From assembly GCF_900156895.1 (NCBI RefSeq), contig NZ_FTPD01000003.1:1-64000 (forward strand): DNA of 64,000 nt, written 5' to 3'. This document shows positions 39,308 to 47,683 of the stretch, piece after piece. The stretch's first letter is position 1; each line of letters begins with the position of its first letter. The notes beneath the pieces were generated by a model, which had not been told where the DNA came from, searched no databases, and saw only the letters and a list, made by a program, of their open reading frames with translations. Position numbers and translations under genes: made by a program. This DNA is from Mesorhizobium prunaredense. GTDB lineage: Bacteria; Pseudomonadota; Alphaproteobacteria; Rhizobiales; Rhizobiaceae.

Positions 39308-41833
39308 TTACTCGGCAGCCTTCTTCATAGCTTCCTCAAGCCGTCCCTTGTCAGCATCACTCAGCTGAGGCCGATCGATCACAAGCTTGAGGCTGTCGAT
39401 TGTGCCTGTGAAGGCGAAGGGCACAGAGTAGGAAGCGTCGTCCACCGGCGTCCCCGTATCGGACCCGATGTCCATGTTCTCGTCCCAGGCCAGGATGAGC
39501 GGAACGGTGCCCGGCATCTTCTGCGTCGCCACGACATTGCCGTCCACCTTCAGCTCGCCCGTGCCACCCTTGCCGATGCCGCTGAAGTCGTTGAAGGCGA
39601 GCGTCGCAGCCCCTAGCCCGTCATACTTGAAGTCGAACTCAAGTGTGTGTTTGCCGGGAGTCAGAGCGTCGGGAGCTTCCCAGGCCACTTTCTGCAGGCC
39701 GAGCAGGTTCCAGACGAAGGTGGGCTTGCCTTTGTTGACGAACAAACCGTAGCCGGTGAAGCGGCCGCCTTGCGTAATGATCATGCCGTCGCCGCCGCCC
39801 TCGGGCACCGTCACCTCGGCGGTGAAAGTGTAAGAGGAGTTCAGTATCGCGGGCGCGACGCCATTCGAGATGCCTGTCATTTTGCCAGGGAACTCGAACT
39901 CGGACCGGCCAGCTGTGATTGATGGCCGCGGCGTGACGAGACGGCTTACCACCGAAGCGTCGAGCGGCATCACATTGTACTTCTTGGCCTCCTGCCACCA
40001 GACCGCCTCAAGCTCCTTGACCTTGTCCGGACTTTGCGCCGCCAAGTCGCGGTTCTGCGTCCAGTCCGTGTTGATGTCGTAGAGTTCCCAGTCGGCCTTG
40101 GCCGGATTGGTGTTCTGCGGACCCGCCGTCACCCACGCCGGACGGCTCACCTTGTCCACCAGCATCCAGCCCTCGTGGTAGATCGCGTAATTGCCGAACA
40201 TCTCGAAGTATTGGGTCACGTGATGCGAGGGTTCGTCGGCGTTTGCTGCGTCGAAAGTGTAGCTGAGGCTCGATCCTTCCATCGGGCTCTGCGGAATGCC
40301 GTCGACGACCGAGGGTTCGCGGATTCCTGCGGCCTCTAGGATGGTCGGAGTGACGTCGATGACGTGGGCGAACTGGTTGCGGATGCCGCCTTTGTCAGCG
40401 ATGACTTTGGGCCAGGCAATCGCCATGCCCTGCCGTGTGCCGCCGAAATGGGACGAAATCTGCTTGGTCCACTTGAACGGCGTATCGAAGGCCCAGGACC
40501 ACGGAACCGCCATGTGGTTGTAGGTGAACTCGGTGCCCCAGATGTCGTAGAAGCTCTTCAGCTGCACGTCCACCGGCACTTCAATGCCGTTGAACATCGC
40601 CACTTCGTTCGGCGTGCCGATCAATGTGCCTTCCGCAGACGATCCGTTGTCGCCGGATATGTAGATGATCAGCGTGTTCTCGAGGTCGCCGCTATCCTCC
40701 ACAGCCTGAACCACCCGGCCAATCTCGGCGTCGGTGTAGGAAAGATAGGCGGCATAGACATTGGCTTGCCGGATGAACATCTTCTTCTCGTCATCCGTCA
40801 GCTGGTCCCAGTTCTTTAGAAGGTCCGAAGGCCAAGGGGTAAGATCCGCTGTCTGCGGGATCACGCCGAGTTTTTTCTGGTTGGCGAAGATCGTGTCGCG
40901 CAGCTTGTTCCAGCCACCGTCGAAGAGATGCATGTCTTCGGTCTTCTTGATCCACTCGGGCGTCGGATGGTGCGGCGCGTGGGTCCCGCCGGGTGCGTAG
41001 TAGACCAGCCAAGGCTGGTCCGGCGACAGAGTATTTAGCTGGGTCATATAGTCGATGGCATCGTCCGCCATCGCGGTGATCAGGTTGTAGCCCTTCTGCG
41101 TTTCAAACGGGTAGATCTGGGTGGTGTTGCGGAACAGGTTGCCCGGCGTCCATTGGCTCGTGTCGCCGCCCATGAAGCCATAAAAATAGTCGAAGCCCAT
41201 GCCTGTGGGCCACTGGTCGAAGGGACCGGCCATGCTGATGTGATAGCCTGGCGTGTTGTGGTTCTTGCCGAACCACGAGGTATTGTAGCCGTTGTCCTTC
41301 AGGATCGTGCCGACGGTCGCCTTGTCCTTGGTGATGACGCTATCGTAGCCCGGATACCCGGTCGCCTGTTCCGAGATAACCCCGAAACCCGTCGAATGGT
41401 GGTTGCGTCCGGTTATCAGGGCGGCCCGCGTCGGCGAACAAAGCGCCGTGGAGTGCATGTTCGTATAGCGCAGCCCCATGTCAGCAATTTTGTCGAGTGT
41501 CGGGGTTGGAATTACGCCTCCGAACGTTGAAGGAGCGCCAAAGCCGACGTCGTCGGTGATGATCAGCAGGACGTTCGGAGCTCCTTCTGGCGGGGCGACG
41601 CGCGGCTGCCAGAACGGGGTCGATTCAAGCGCGTTGCGCTCGGTCTTGCCGCCAAACGGCATGTCGGGCGCAGGCAGTTGGAGCCCGTCGATCGCTCGCG
41701 TGGCAGCCGGAGAACCCAGCGGCGCATCGGATTGCTGTGCCTGCCCAACGCCCGTCAGTGCAACAACCATGCCGGTCGCCGCAACTACCGTTCTCATTGA
41801 GCAAGTAGCTATTTTGCCAAGGTGACGTTTCAA
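39308..41833 (-). CDS. Exported arylsulfatase
   Basis: Hydrolyses sulfate esters in the periplasm. The sulfatase core carries 'NVLLIITDDVGFG' (Asp metal ligands) and the formylglycine motif 'CSPTRAALITGRN', where Cys must be oxidised by a formylglycine-generating enzyme or anSME encoded elsewhere. Further ligands are in 'GKNHNTPGYH' and 'SGDNGSS'. The last ~150 residues are a beta-rich LamG-like region. Start: TTG 41833, five bases after AAGGAGG, giving a signal peptide; ATG 41899 lacks comparable support. About 841 residues, full length. Confidence 0.92.
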   Translation of the reverse strand: MKRHLGKIATCSMRTVVAATGMVVALTGVGQAQQSDAPLGSPAATRAIDGLQLPAPDMPFGGKTERNALESTPFWQPRVAPPEGAPNVLLIITDDVGFGAPSTFGGVIPTPTLDKIADMGLRYTNMHSTALCSPTRAALITGRNHHSTGFGVISEQATGYPGYDSVITKDKATVGTILKDNGYNTSWFGKNHNTPGYHISMAGPFDQWPTGMGFDYFYGFMGGDTSQWTPGNLFRNTTQIYPFETQKGYNLITAMADDAIDYMTQLNTLSPDQPWLVYYAPGGTHAPHHPTPEWIKKTEDMHLFDGGWNKLRDTIFANQKKLGVIPQTADLTPWPSDLLKNWDQLTDDEKKMFIRQANVYAAYLSYTDAEIGRVVQAVEDSGDLENTLIIYISGDNGSSAEGTLIGTPNEVAMFNGIEVPVDVQLKSFYDIWGTEFTYNHMAVPWSWAFDTPFKWTKQISSHFGGTRQGMAIAWPKVIADKGGIRNQFAHVIDVTPTILEAAGIREPSVVDGIPQSPMEGSSLSYTFDAANADEPSHHVTQYFEMFGNYAIYHEGWMLVDKVSRPAWVTAGPQNTNPAKADWELYDINTDWTQNRDLAAQSPDKVKELEAVWWQEAKKYNVMPLDASVVSRLVTPRPSITAGRSEFEFPGKMTGISNGVAPAILNSSYTFTAEVTVPEGGGDGMIITQGGRFTGYGLFVNKGKPTFVWNLLGLQKVAWEAPDALTPGKHTLEFDFKYDGLGAATLAFNDFSGIGKGGTGELKVDGNVVATQKMPGTVPLILAWDENMDIGSDTGTPVDDASYSVPFAFTGTIDSLKLVIDRPQLSDADKGRLEEAMKKAAE

Positions 41834-42788
41834 GCCTTCCTCCTTTGCATGCAAACGAACCGGTGCAGAACGGACTGTGCTGACCACCTGGCGCAACATC
41901 TTCTCAATGCATCACACTGTCGATAAGCAGCATGTAAGTTACGCGAAACTTCATGTCGGTCTGAAACCGCGCCACGTTCTTTGATCTGCGTCAATGCACG
42001 TCTAGTCGGGTCGAGACGGAGTTGCTGGCTCATTAGTCGCAAGGCTGCGTGACCGGCACGCGACAGGGCAGACGTTGGCTCGGCGAACATCCCCTGAGAT
42101 TGCCACGGTCTGAAAAGGCGACCCGGCTGCCCAGGGAATCGGGTGGGAGTCGAGGCAGCCGGGTCATGCTGGGTTTCCCAAGCTCAGGCTAAATAAGCAT
42201 CTGCTCAATCTAGCAAAATACAATAGCGGCGTGGCTGGTCTATGCTTTCGTCCCGCCGGCCAGGTAGGCCTGCCCGTGCATGAAGCACGTGGTCGGGCTC
42301 GCGAACTCGACGGGCACGCAAGACTGCCGCCGCATTGTCAGAGGTGCAGTCCTGTCGATTGGGTGTAGTTGCAACCGAGCAAATGAGAACAAGGGCTGTC
42401 AGCATCGTCAGCTCCATCCATTGCGGCGCGAGGTCGGAATCGCGTGAAGGGGTCAAACACGACAGCGCCGTCACGAGGCTTCATCCGGCCTGTGGCGGGC
42501 CTCTCTGAGCTTTGACACAGTCTGGAAAACGGGCGTCTTAGGCAGAAATTGCGCTATTTCTGCTTGACAGACCTCGGTCGATGCCACGGCATGCTCGCTC
42601 CGCCACAGCGCTCCGATTCAGGCGTATAGTCGCGCATTGCTGGCAGTTCGATCTCAACGATCACCGCGGCGGGTGATTGAAGCGATTTACGTGATGCCAG
42701 CGCAGAGTTTAAGCAGGGCAAGACTTAGAAAGCGGCCAATCGATATCAACCCTTTGCCCGACGCAACCCCAACTACAGGAGGCCCCCA
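41834..42788. other. Long gap with one broken small gene
   Basis: 955 bp upstream of the arylsulfatase and the alcohol dehydrogenase. Apart from the frameshifted remnant at 42240-42417 no coding frame has family support. 'GGCAGCCGGGTCATGC' near 42153 echoes 'CCCGGCTGCC' at 42123, a weak inverted pair. Probably holds both divergent promoters, which were not resolved. Confidence 0.45.
42240..42417 (-). pseudogene. Frameshifted small conserved protein
   Basis: From ATG 42417 or 42405 reads 'MLTALVLICSVATTPNRQDC' then 'TSDNAAAVL'; after a frame change near 42318 it continues 'VPVEFASPTTCFMHGQAYLAG' to TAG 42240-42242. The joined protein fits a small rhizobial family (hydrophobic start, C..C, 'FMHGQAYLA'). 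Two bases appear deleted. Function unknown. Confidence 0.65.
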
Positions 42789-43805
42789 ATGCCACGTATG
42801 CGTGCTGTTCAAGTGAAAAACGCCAATGGACCATTCGAGCTGGTCGAACGCGAGATTCCGATCCCGGCTCCGGGCCAAGTCCTGATCAAGGTCCAAGCGT
42901 GTGGAGTATGTCACAGCGATGCCTTGACCAAATTGGGGGTATTCCCGGGAATCGCCTATCCGCGGGTGCCAGGCCACGAAGTTGTGGGTGTCATCGACAA
43001 GGTCGGCGAGCGAGTGCCCAATTGGAAGCCTGGGCAGCGGGTCGGCGTTGGCTGGCACGGCGGTCATTGCGGCCATTGCCCCTCCTGCCGTCGTGGTGAT
43101 TTCATCACATGTGCGAATGGGCAGATTCCCGGCATCACCTATGATGGCGGGTACGCCGATTACATGATCGCGCCGTTCGAAGCCCTGGCTGCGATCCCAG
43201 ATGATCTGCAGGCCGCCGAAGCCGCGCCGCTCCTGTGCGCAGGCATCACGACCTACAATGCGTTGCGGAATAGCGGGATCCGTGCGGGCGATACCGTCGC
43301 GGTGCTCGGCATCGGCGGTCTAGGTCATCTCGGTGTGCAGTTCGCCGCCAAAATGGGCTGCCGCACGGTCGCCATTGCGCGGGGCGCTGACAAGCGGCCG
43401 CTGGCGCACAAGCTTGGCGCTCATCACTATTTCGACAGCACCACCCAGGATGCTGCCGCCGAACTGAATAAGCTGGGTGGGGCTCGCGTGATCCTGTCCA
43501 CCGTCACCAATTCGCAGGCGATGAGCGCGGTGCTTGGCGGACTGGCTGTTGATGGCAAGATGATCGTCGTTGGCGCTTCACCCGACCCCATCGAGGTCTC
43601 GCCATTCCTTCTGATCGGCGGCCGCCGGGCGATCCAGGGATGGCCTTCTGGAACCTCGGCTGATTCCGAAGACACTTTGGCTTTCAGCGCCCTCGCCAAC
43701 ATTCGCCCAATGATCGAAACGATGCCGCTTGAGCGGGCGGCAGAAGCCTATGAGAGGATGATGAGCGGCGCAGCCCGGTTCCGGATGGTGATAACGACCG
43801 GGTAA
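42789..43805 (+). CDS. Zinc-dependent alcohol dehydrogenase (AdhP-like)
   Basis: A 338-residue medium-chain dehydrogenase/reductase. Catalytic zinc ligands are in 'ACGVCHSD' and 'PGHEVVG'; the structural zinc site is complete, with four Cys in 'GHCGHCPSCRRGDFITC'; the Rossmann motif is 'VAVLGIGGLGHLGVQFA'. It should oxidise primary alcohols or reduce aldehydes with NAD(P). Start ATG 42789 has AGGAGG seven bases upstream. Single gene in the island, flanked at its 3' end by an integrase remnant. Confidence 0.93.
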   Translation: MPRMRAVQVKNANGPFELVEREIPIPAPGQVLIKVQACGVCHSDALTKLGVFPGIAYPRVPGHEVVGVIDKVGERVPNWKPGQRVGVGWHGGHCGHCPSCRRGDFITCANGQIPGITYDGGYADYMIAPFEALAAIPDDLQAAEAAPLLCAGITTYNALRNSGIRAGDTVAVLGIGGLGHLGVQFAAKMGCRTVAIARGADKRPLAHKLGAHHYFDSTTQDAAAELNKLGGARVILSTVTNSQAMSAVLGGLAVDGKMIVVGASPDPIEVSPFLLIGGRRAIQGWPSGTSADSEDTLAFSALANIRPMIETMPLERAAEAYERMMSGAARFRMVITTG

Positions 43806-43848
43806 TAGCCCGGTCGTTGTGCCTGTGTCGCCGAGCACCCCCGACGCC

Positions 43849-43896
43849 GCGGACTTGCGCCTGCCACTTGTCGTTTCGTTTGCGTATGGATGCCAT
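43849..43896 (-). pseudogene. Start of a tyrosine-type site-specific integrase
   Basis: From ATG 43896, preceded by AAGGAG, the frame reads 'MASIRKRNDKWQAQVR', the stereotyped N-terminus of phage/ICE integrases. After residue 16 similarity stops and the frame runs into the 3' end of the alcohol dehydrogenase gene. Only the first ~5% of the integrase survives. Confidence 0.7.
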
Positions 43897-44033
43897 AACG
43901 CGTTGCTCCTTTTGATGTGACGAGATTGTGACCGGCCGCAACAAAGAGCTATTTCGGGAGTGGGGAGGCACCTCCAACCCTGTGTTTTTGCAGGGTATTT
44001 AGTGGCGCGCCGGAGAGGATGAAGATGAGAACT

Positions 44034-44086
44034 GGCTCGTCAGCATGATAACCTGAGGGTCAAGGGTTTCAAGCCCTGTCCCTCGA
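44034..44086 (+). other. Degenerate tRNA-fMet 3'-half relic
   Basis: 'GCTCGTCAG' (44035-44043), 'ATAACCTGA' (44047-44055) and a T-arm-like 'GGTCAAGGGTTTCAAGCCCT' (from 44057) line up in order with the 3' half of initiator tRNA, with several substitutions and no CCA. It lies 138 bp from the integrase start fragment, the usual place for an attachment site. Non-functional as a tRNA. Confidence 0.45.
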
Positions 44087-44389
44087 TGGAGCGCGATTTG
44101 TCTCAACGGCGTGGTTGCGCCACCTCCGGACCTTTGCCGTGATGCCGTGAAGGTCGCGTTTTGACGCCATTTGCGAAAGCTCATTGGTCTCGCTAGCAAA
44201 GGTCGCGAGCGATCCAAAAAAAGCGATCGTGCCACTAGGAGTGGTGGGAAGGTAGGAAGCCCCCCATATGGGCGGGGAACGGCCCAGCCTATACCAATCC
44301 ACAAGAACATAGGGTATCTTTCCGGGGTTGAATTGTCCGACGTATCGTCGGTCGCTTCTGGGGGGCCGATCAATCTCGAAGCCGCTCCC

Positions 44390-46147
44390 ATGCGTCGATC
44401 GCTATTCCGGAAGTACTTTCTAGTCTTATTCGCCGCCGTCATTTTTCCGATGGCTGCCGGCGGCATCAGCGACGCCTGGTTCAGCTATGGCGACCAGCGT
44501 GCGATCCTCAGCGCCCTGCTGCGGTCCGAGGCAACATCCGCAGCCGACAAGATTGAGAGCTTTCTCGACGAGATCAAGCGTCAGCTCGCCCCGACGGTGA
44601 ACCAGATCCGGTCGACCACGGACGCCGTGAAACAGTATCGGTTCCTTGCCATACGGGCGATGCACCAAGCCCCGGGAATTGTCAGCATCAGTTTTCTCGA
44701 CAGTACTGGCGCAGAGCGGCTGCACGTCTCCCGCATTGGCTTGAACAGGACGGAAGGCGGAGCGGACCGCTCCGGCGATCCCGCTGTCGTGGGTGCCAGG
44801 TCGGCGAAATTCTGGTATGGCCCGGTCACCTATCGCCAGGGTTCCGAACCGCTCATGACCATGGCGGTGGCCGCATACTCAGGCAGCACAGTCGTCGCCG
44901 AAATCAGCCTGAAGCCTGTCTGGCTCATCGTTTCCGAAATTCGCATTGGTCGCAGCGGCCAGGCATTTGTTGTCGACCAGACCGGCGGCCTAGTAGCTCA
45001 CCGAGACATCACCAAGGTATTGCATGGCACCGACGAGAAAGCGGCGTTAGCCCTGCGCAGATTGCGGGATGCAATCGCCGCCGCGGGCGGCAATGCGATT
45101 GCAACCCGCAACGCCGAGAATGAACCCGTTGTGACCGCTGTTGCACCGATTGCCGCAGCCGGCTGGACGGTGTTTGTCGAGCAGTCGCAGGCAGAGGCTT
45201 TTGCGCCCCTATACGCTTCATTGTGGCGGACCGGTGGTCTATTGCTCGCCGCCACAGTCCTTGCGGCGGCACTCGCCTATTGGCTTGCCAGACGGATGAG
45301 CGGCCCCATCCGACTATTGGAAGAGGGCACCCACAAAATCGGTGCCGGACAGTTCGATCACCGGATCAACATCGCCACTGGAGATGAACTCGAGCGGCTG
45401 GCGGCGCAGTTCAATCAAATGGCGCACGAACTCGCCATATCGAGGGACCGCGCGGAGCGAATGACGCGGCTGAAGCGCTTCCTCGCACCGCAGGTCGCGG
45501 AGCTCGTAGAAAAGGCTGGCGACGAGAGCGTGCTCGCTGGCCAGCGCGCGGAAGTGGTCGCTGTTTTCTGCGACTTGCGTGGTTTTACCGCTTTTTCAGC
45601 GCATGCCGAGCCTGAGGACATCATGCAGGTCTTGCGTGAGTACTATGAGGCGCTCGGCGCGATCATCACCCGGTATGAGGCAACGCTGACCAGTTTTTCG
45701 GCGGATGGGTTGATGGTTCTCGTCAACGCCCCGGTTCCGTGCGAAGAGCCGGCGCTTCATGCTGTGAAAATGGCTGTCGACATGCGGGATGCCATTCAAG
45801 GCCTCATCTCTGGGTGGCGACTGCGTGGCCATCAGATTGGTTTCGGCATAGGTCTCGCAATGGGGTGGGCAACGGTGGGCCGAATTGGCTATGAAGCCCG
45901 CGTTGACTACACCGCGATCGGCAATGTCGTGAACCTGGCGTCGAGACTGTGTTCGTCCGCTGATGATCAACAAATCCTCATCGATCATTCCGTGGCGCGC
46001 TTTGTGGGTGGCAAGGTTCCGATCATCGAGCTCGGCACTCGCCGCCTCAAAGGCCTCGACGGGCACGTACGCGTCTATAATGTCAAGATGCGAGGCATGG
46101 GGCCGGATTTAGCTCCAGATGCAAATGCCATCGGCGCAAAGGGTTAG
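44390..46147 (+). CDS. Membrane adenylate/guanylate cyclase with Cache sensor and HAMP
   Basis: A 585-residue receptor cyclase: helix 1 ('YFLVLFAAVIFPMAAGG'), ~250-residue extracytoplasmic Cache-like sensor, helix 2 ('GGLLLAATVLAAALAYWLA'), HAMP ('RRMSGPIRLLEEGTHKIGAG'), then a class III cyclase domain. Both metal Asp are present ('VFCDLRGFTAF', 'SADGLMVLV') and the Asn/Arg pair in 'VNLASRL'. The adenine-selecting Lys four residues before the second Asp is Ser here, and the partner Asp is Thr ('YTAIG'), so substrate choice is open. ATG 44390 chosen; the 73 codons upstream look non-coding. Last intact gene of the island. Confidence 0.88.
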   Translation: MRRSLFRKYFLVLFAAVIFPMAAGGISDAWFSYGDQRAILSALLRSEATSAADKIESFLDEIKRQLAPTVNQIRSTTDAVKQYRFLAIRAMHQAPGIVSISFLDSTGAERLHVSRIGLNRTEGGADRSGDPAVVGARSAKFWYGPVTYRQGSEPLMTMAVAAYSGSTVVAEISLKPVWLIVSEIRIGRSGQAFVVDQTGGLVAHRDITKVLHGTDEKAALALRRLRDAIAAAGGNAIATRNAENEPVVTAVAPIAAAGWTVFVEQSQAEAFAPLYASLWRTGGLLLAATVLAAALAYWLARRMSGPIRLLEEGTHKIGAGQFDHRINIATGDELERLAAQFNQMAHELAISRDRAERMTRLKRFLAPQVAELVEKAGDESVLAGQRAEVVAVFCDLRGFTAFSAHAEPEDIMQVLREYYEALGAIITRYEATLTSFSADGLMVLVNAPVPCEEPALHAVKMAVDMRDAIQGLISGWRLRGHQIGFGIGLAMGWATVGRIGYEARVDYTAIGNVVNLASRLCSSADDQQILIDHSVARFVGGKVPIIELGTRRLKGLDGHVRVYNVKMRGMGPDLAPDANAIGAKG

Positions 46148-46364
46148 GCGCGCCTCTGCGCCACTGGTGCCATTGGCGGCTTCGAGCACCCATTTGAGAC
46201 GTTCGAGCCAACCTCCCGCAACGACAGCTCAGGTCAGATCTTCGCGTTCAAACGGCAACGCCGAGTCACCTTATTCGCTGGTGACGAATGGGCTCCCAGA
46301 CAGTTCTCTCTTTTGTTCGGGCGCCTCTTCGAAAAACCGTTTCAACTCAAGGGGTTCGAAATTT

Positions 46365-46419
46365 TGGCGCGCCCGACACGATTCGAACGTGTCAACTCCA
46401 CCTTCGGAGAGCAGCGCTC
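46365..46419 (-). other. tRNA-Arg(CCG) 3'-fragment
   Basis: Minus-strand 55 nt match the 3' part of tRNA-Arg(CCG): 'GAGCGCTGCTCTCCGAAGG' including the CCG anticodon, T-arm 'ACACGTTCGAATCGTGT' and 3' end GGGCGCGCCA with CCA. The acceptor 5' strand and D-arm start are missing. Looks like an attachment-site remnant. Confidence 0.6.
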
Positions 46420-46449
46420 AAGGTGCGGCCGTGCCAACTAAGAATTGAA

Positions 46450-46534
46450 TGGTGCGGGTGGTCGGAATCGAACCGACACTCCTTTCGGAACTGGATTTTG
46501 AATCCAGCGCGTCTACCAGTTTCACCACACCCGC
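46450..46534 (-). tRNA. Second tRNA-Leu(CAA), distinct sequence
   Basis: 85 nt with CCA; acceptor GCGGGTG/CACCCGC, anticodon stem CTGGA/TCCAG with loop TTCAAAA (anticodon CAA), variable arm and T-arm 'CGGTTCGATTCCG'. Complete and well paired. Same anticodon as the tRNA at 36535-36619 but different body, so not a copy of it. It is inside the island near the right end. Confidence 0.88.
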
Positions 46535-46672
46535 AAAGCACTAACTCGTTGACCTCTCAACGCTCTCATCCTGCACCTAGGTAGAAGGTGGCAGTTTGAG
46601 AATTGAGCGACCCTCAACTCCTAACCTATTGACCTCTAATCCTATTACCCTGCGGGCTGAAGGTAGCATCCT

Positions 46673-46713
46673 GATTTTTTGTCGAGCGCGTCTACCAATT
46701 CCGCCATAGGGGC
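46673..46713 (-). other. tRNA-Leu(CAA) 5'-half left at the island right end
   Basis: Repeats the 5' half of the tRNA at 36535-36619 up to the anticodon loop (two mismatches at 46679-46680), together with its promoter. The 3' half is absent and is replaced by unrelated sequence. Confidence 0.88.
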
Positions 46714-46780
46714 TCAGGCCGGGCGGCCTGGATGGGCGCGGACTATACGGTTGGAGGCCTGTTCGTCAACTGGCCAATTC
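46681..46780. repeat. Island right boundary repeat (100 bp)
   Basis: Exact copy of 36587-36686. Immediately after it, 'GGGGTGGCCAATTC' duplicates the last bases once more, a small slippage or junction scar. Confidence 0.9.
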
Positions 46781-47001
46781 GGGGTGGCCAATTCCGGGCA
46801 TGTCGCTTTCGCTCGGCCGCGGCCTTTCGATTTCGTGAAGCGGCGGCCATTGTGCAGCGCGAAAAATCTTTCTAGACAGGCAGCGCATTAAAGCGCGCCG
46901 CGTCTGGAGAGATTCATCTGGCGCGCTTTTGGTCTTGGTTTTTATGCATTGTTATCCCAAAGGCGCTGCGCATTTTTGGGCGACGTGCATCAGGAGTGCC
47001 G

Positions 47002-47589
47002 ATGCTTCGCGGACTTTACGACTGGACCTTGTCGCTGGCGGCAAAAAAATCCGCCGAATGGTGGCTGGCCTTCATCGCCTTCGTCGAAAGCTCGGTGTTC
47101 CTGGTGCCGGCCGACGTGCTTTTTCTGCCGATGGCGCTGTCGCGGCCGGATCGCGCCTATCGCTACGCGCTGGTCGCCACCCTCGCTTCCGTTCTGGGCG
47201 GCATCGCCGGCTGGTACATCGGCCATTATGCCTACGACACGGTGGCGAAGCCGATCCTCGAATTCTACGGCAAGTATGACGACTTCGAGGCGCTGCGCGT
47301 CTCGTCGGGCGTTGGCTTCATCATCCTGATGCTGATCACCTCCGGCCTCGCCCATCTGCCGCCGATCAAGGTGGTGACGATCCTGTCCGGCGTCATCGGC
47401 GTCAATCTCCTGCTGTTCATCGTGCTGGCGATCGTGGCGCGCGGCGCCCGTTTCCTGTTCCTCGCCTGGCTGCTGCGTCGCTATGGCGAACCGATCCGCG
47501 AGTTCATCGAAAAGCGCCTTGGCCTGATTGCGGGCGCCGCCGCCGCTGCCCTGATTTCGCTCTATATCGTCGTCAAATACGCTTTCTAG
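47002..47589 (+). CDS. YqaA family (DedA/SNARE-associated) membrane protein
   Basis: A 195-residue inner-membrane protein with a VTT/DedA-like fold: 'FVESSVFLVPADVLFLPMAL' re-entrant/helix motif, 'GGIAGWYIGHYAYDT' and 'IVIL'-rich helices. DedA relatives flip or transport lipid carriers; the YqaA branch is not characterised. CAGGAG five bases before ATG 47002 sets the start rather than GTG 46996. First native gene to the right of the island. Confidence 0.9.
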   Translation: MLRGLYDWTLSLAAKKSAEWWLAFIAFVESSVFLVPADVLFLPMALSRPDRAYRYALVATLASVLGGIAGWYIGHYAYDTVAKPILEFYGKYDDFEALRVSSGVGFIILMLITSGLAHLPPIKVVTILSGVIGVNLLLFIVLAIVARGARFLFLAWLLRRYGEPIREFIEKRLGLIAGAAAAALISLYIVVKYAF

Positions 47590-47660
47590 AGCATGATCCC
47601 GAACCGAAGGTCAGCGTAGCAAAAAGTGGGCGCACCGGTTTTCGGAAAAGATCATGCTCA
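47588..47660. repeat. Intergenic repeat (AGAGCATGATCCCGAA type)
   Basis: GAGCATGATC at the left and GATCATGCTC at the right form the outer arms; the centre 'AGCAAAAAGTGGG..CCGGTTTTCGG' is the usual rhizobial filling. A second copy is at 51978-52043. Confidence 0.75.
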
Positions 47661-47683
47661 ACAAGAAGGCGAACGGCAGATCG

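Larger units (their letters stand above)
36587..46780. mobile_element. Putative genomic island in tRNA-Leu(CAA)
   Basis: Bounded by two identical 100-bp direct repeats (36587-36686 and 46681-46780; constant offset 10,094). The repeat begins in the tRNA anticodon loop, the favoured crossover place for tyrosine integrases, and continues through the tRNA 5' half and promoter. Cargo is lipase, DUF2092 protein, arylsulfatase, alcohol dehydrogenase and adenylate cyclase, with pseudogenes, an integrase start fragment and tRNA relics. No complete integrase is present, so it is not self-mobile as it stands. Confidence 0.72.

Noticed and set aside
46119..46891. Short + strand frames around the tRNA cluster
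   Set aside because: They overlap tRNA and tRNA fragments; composition follows the tRNA sequence, not a protein.
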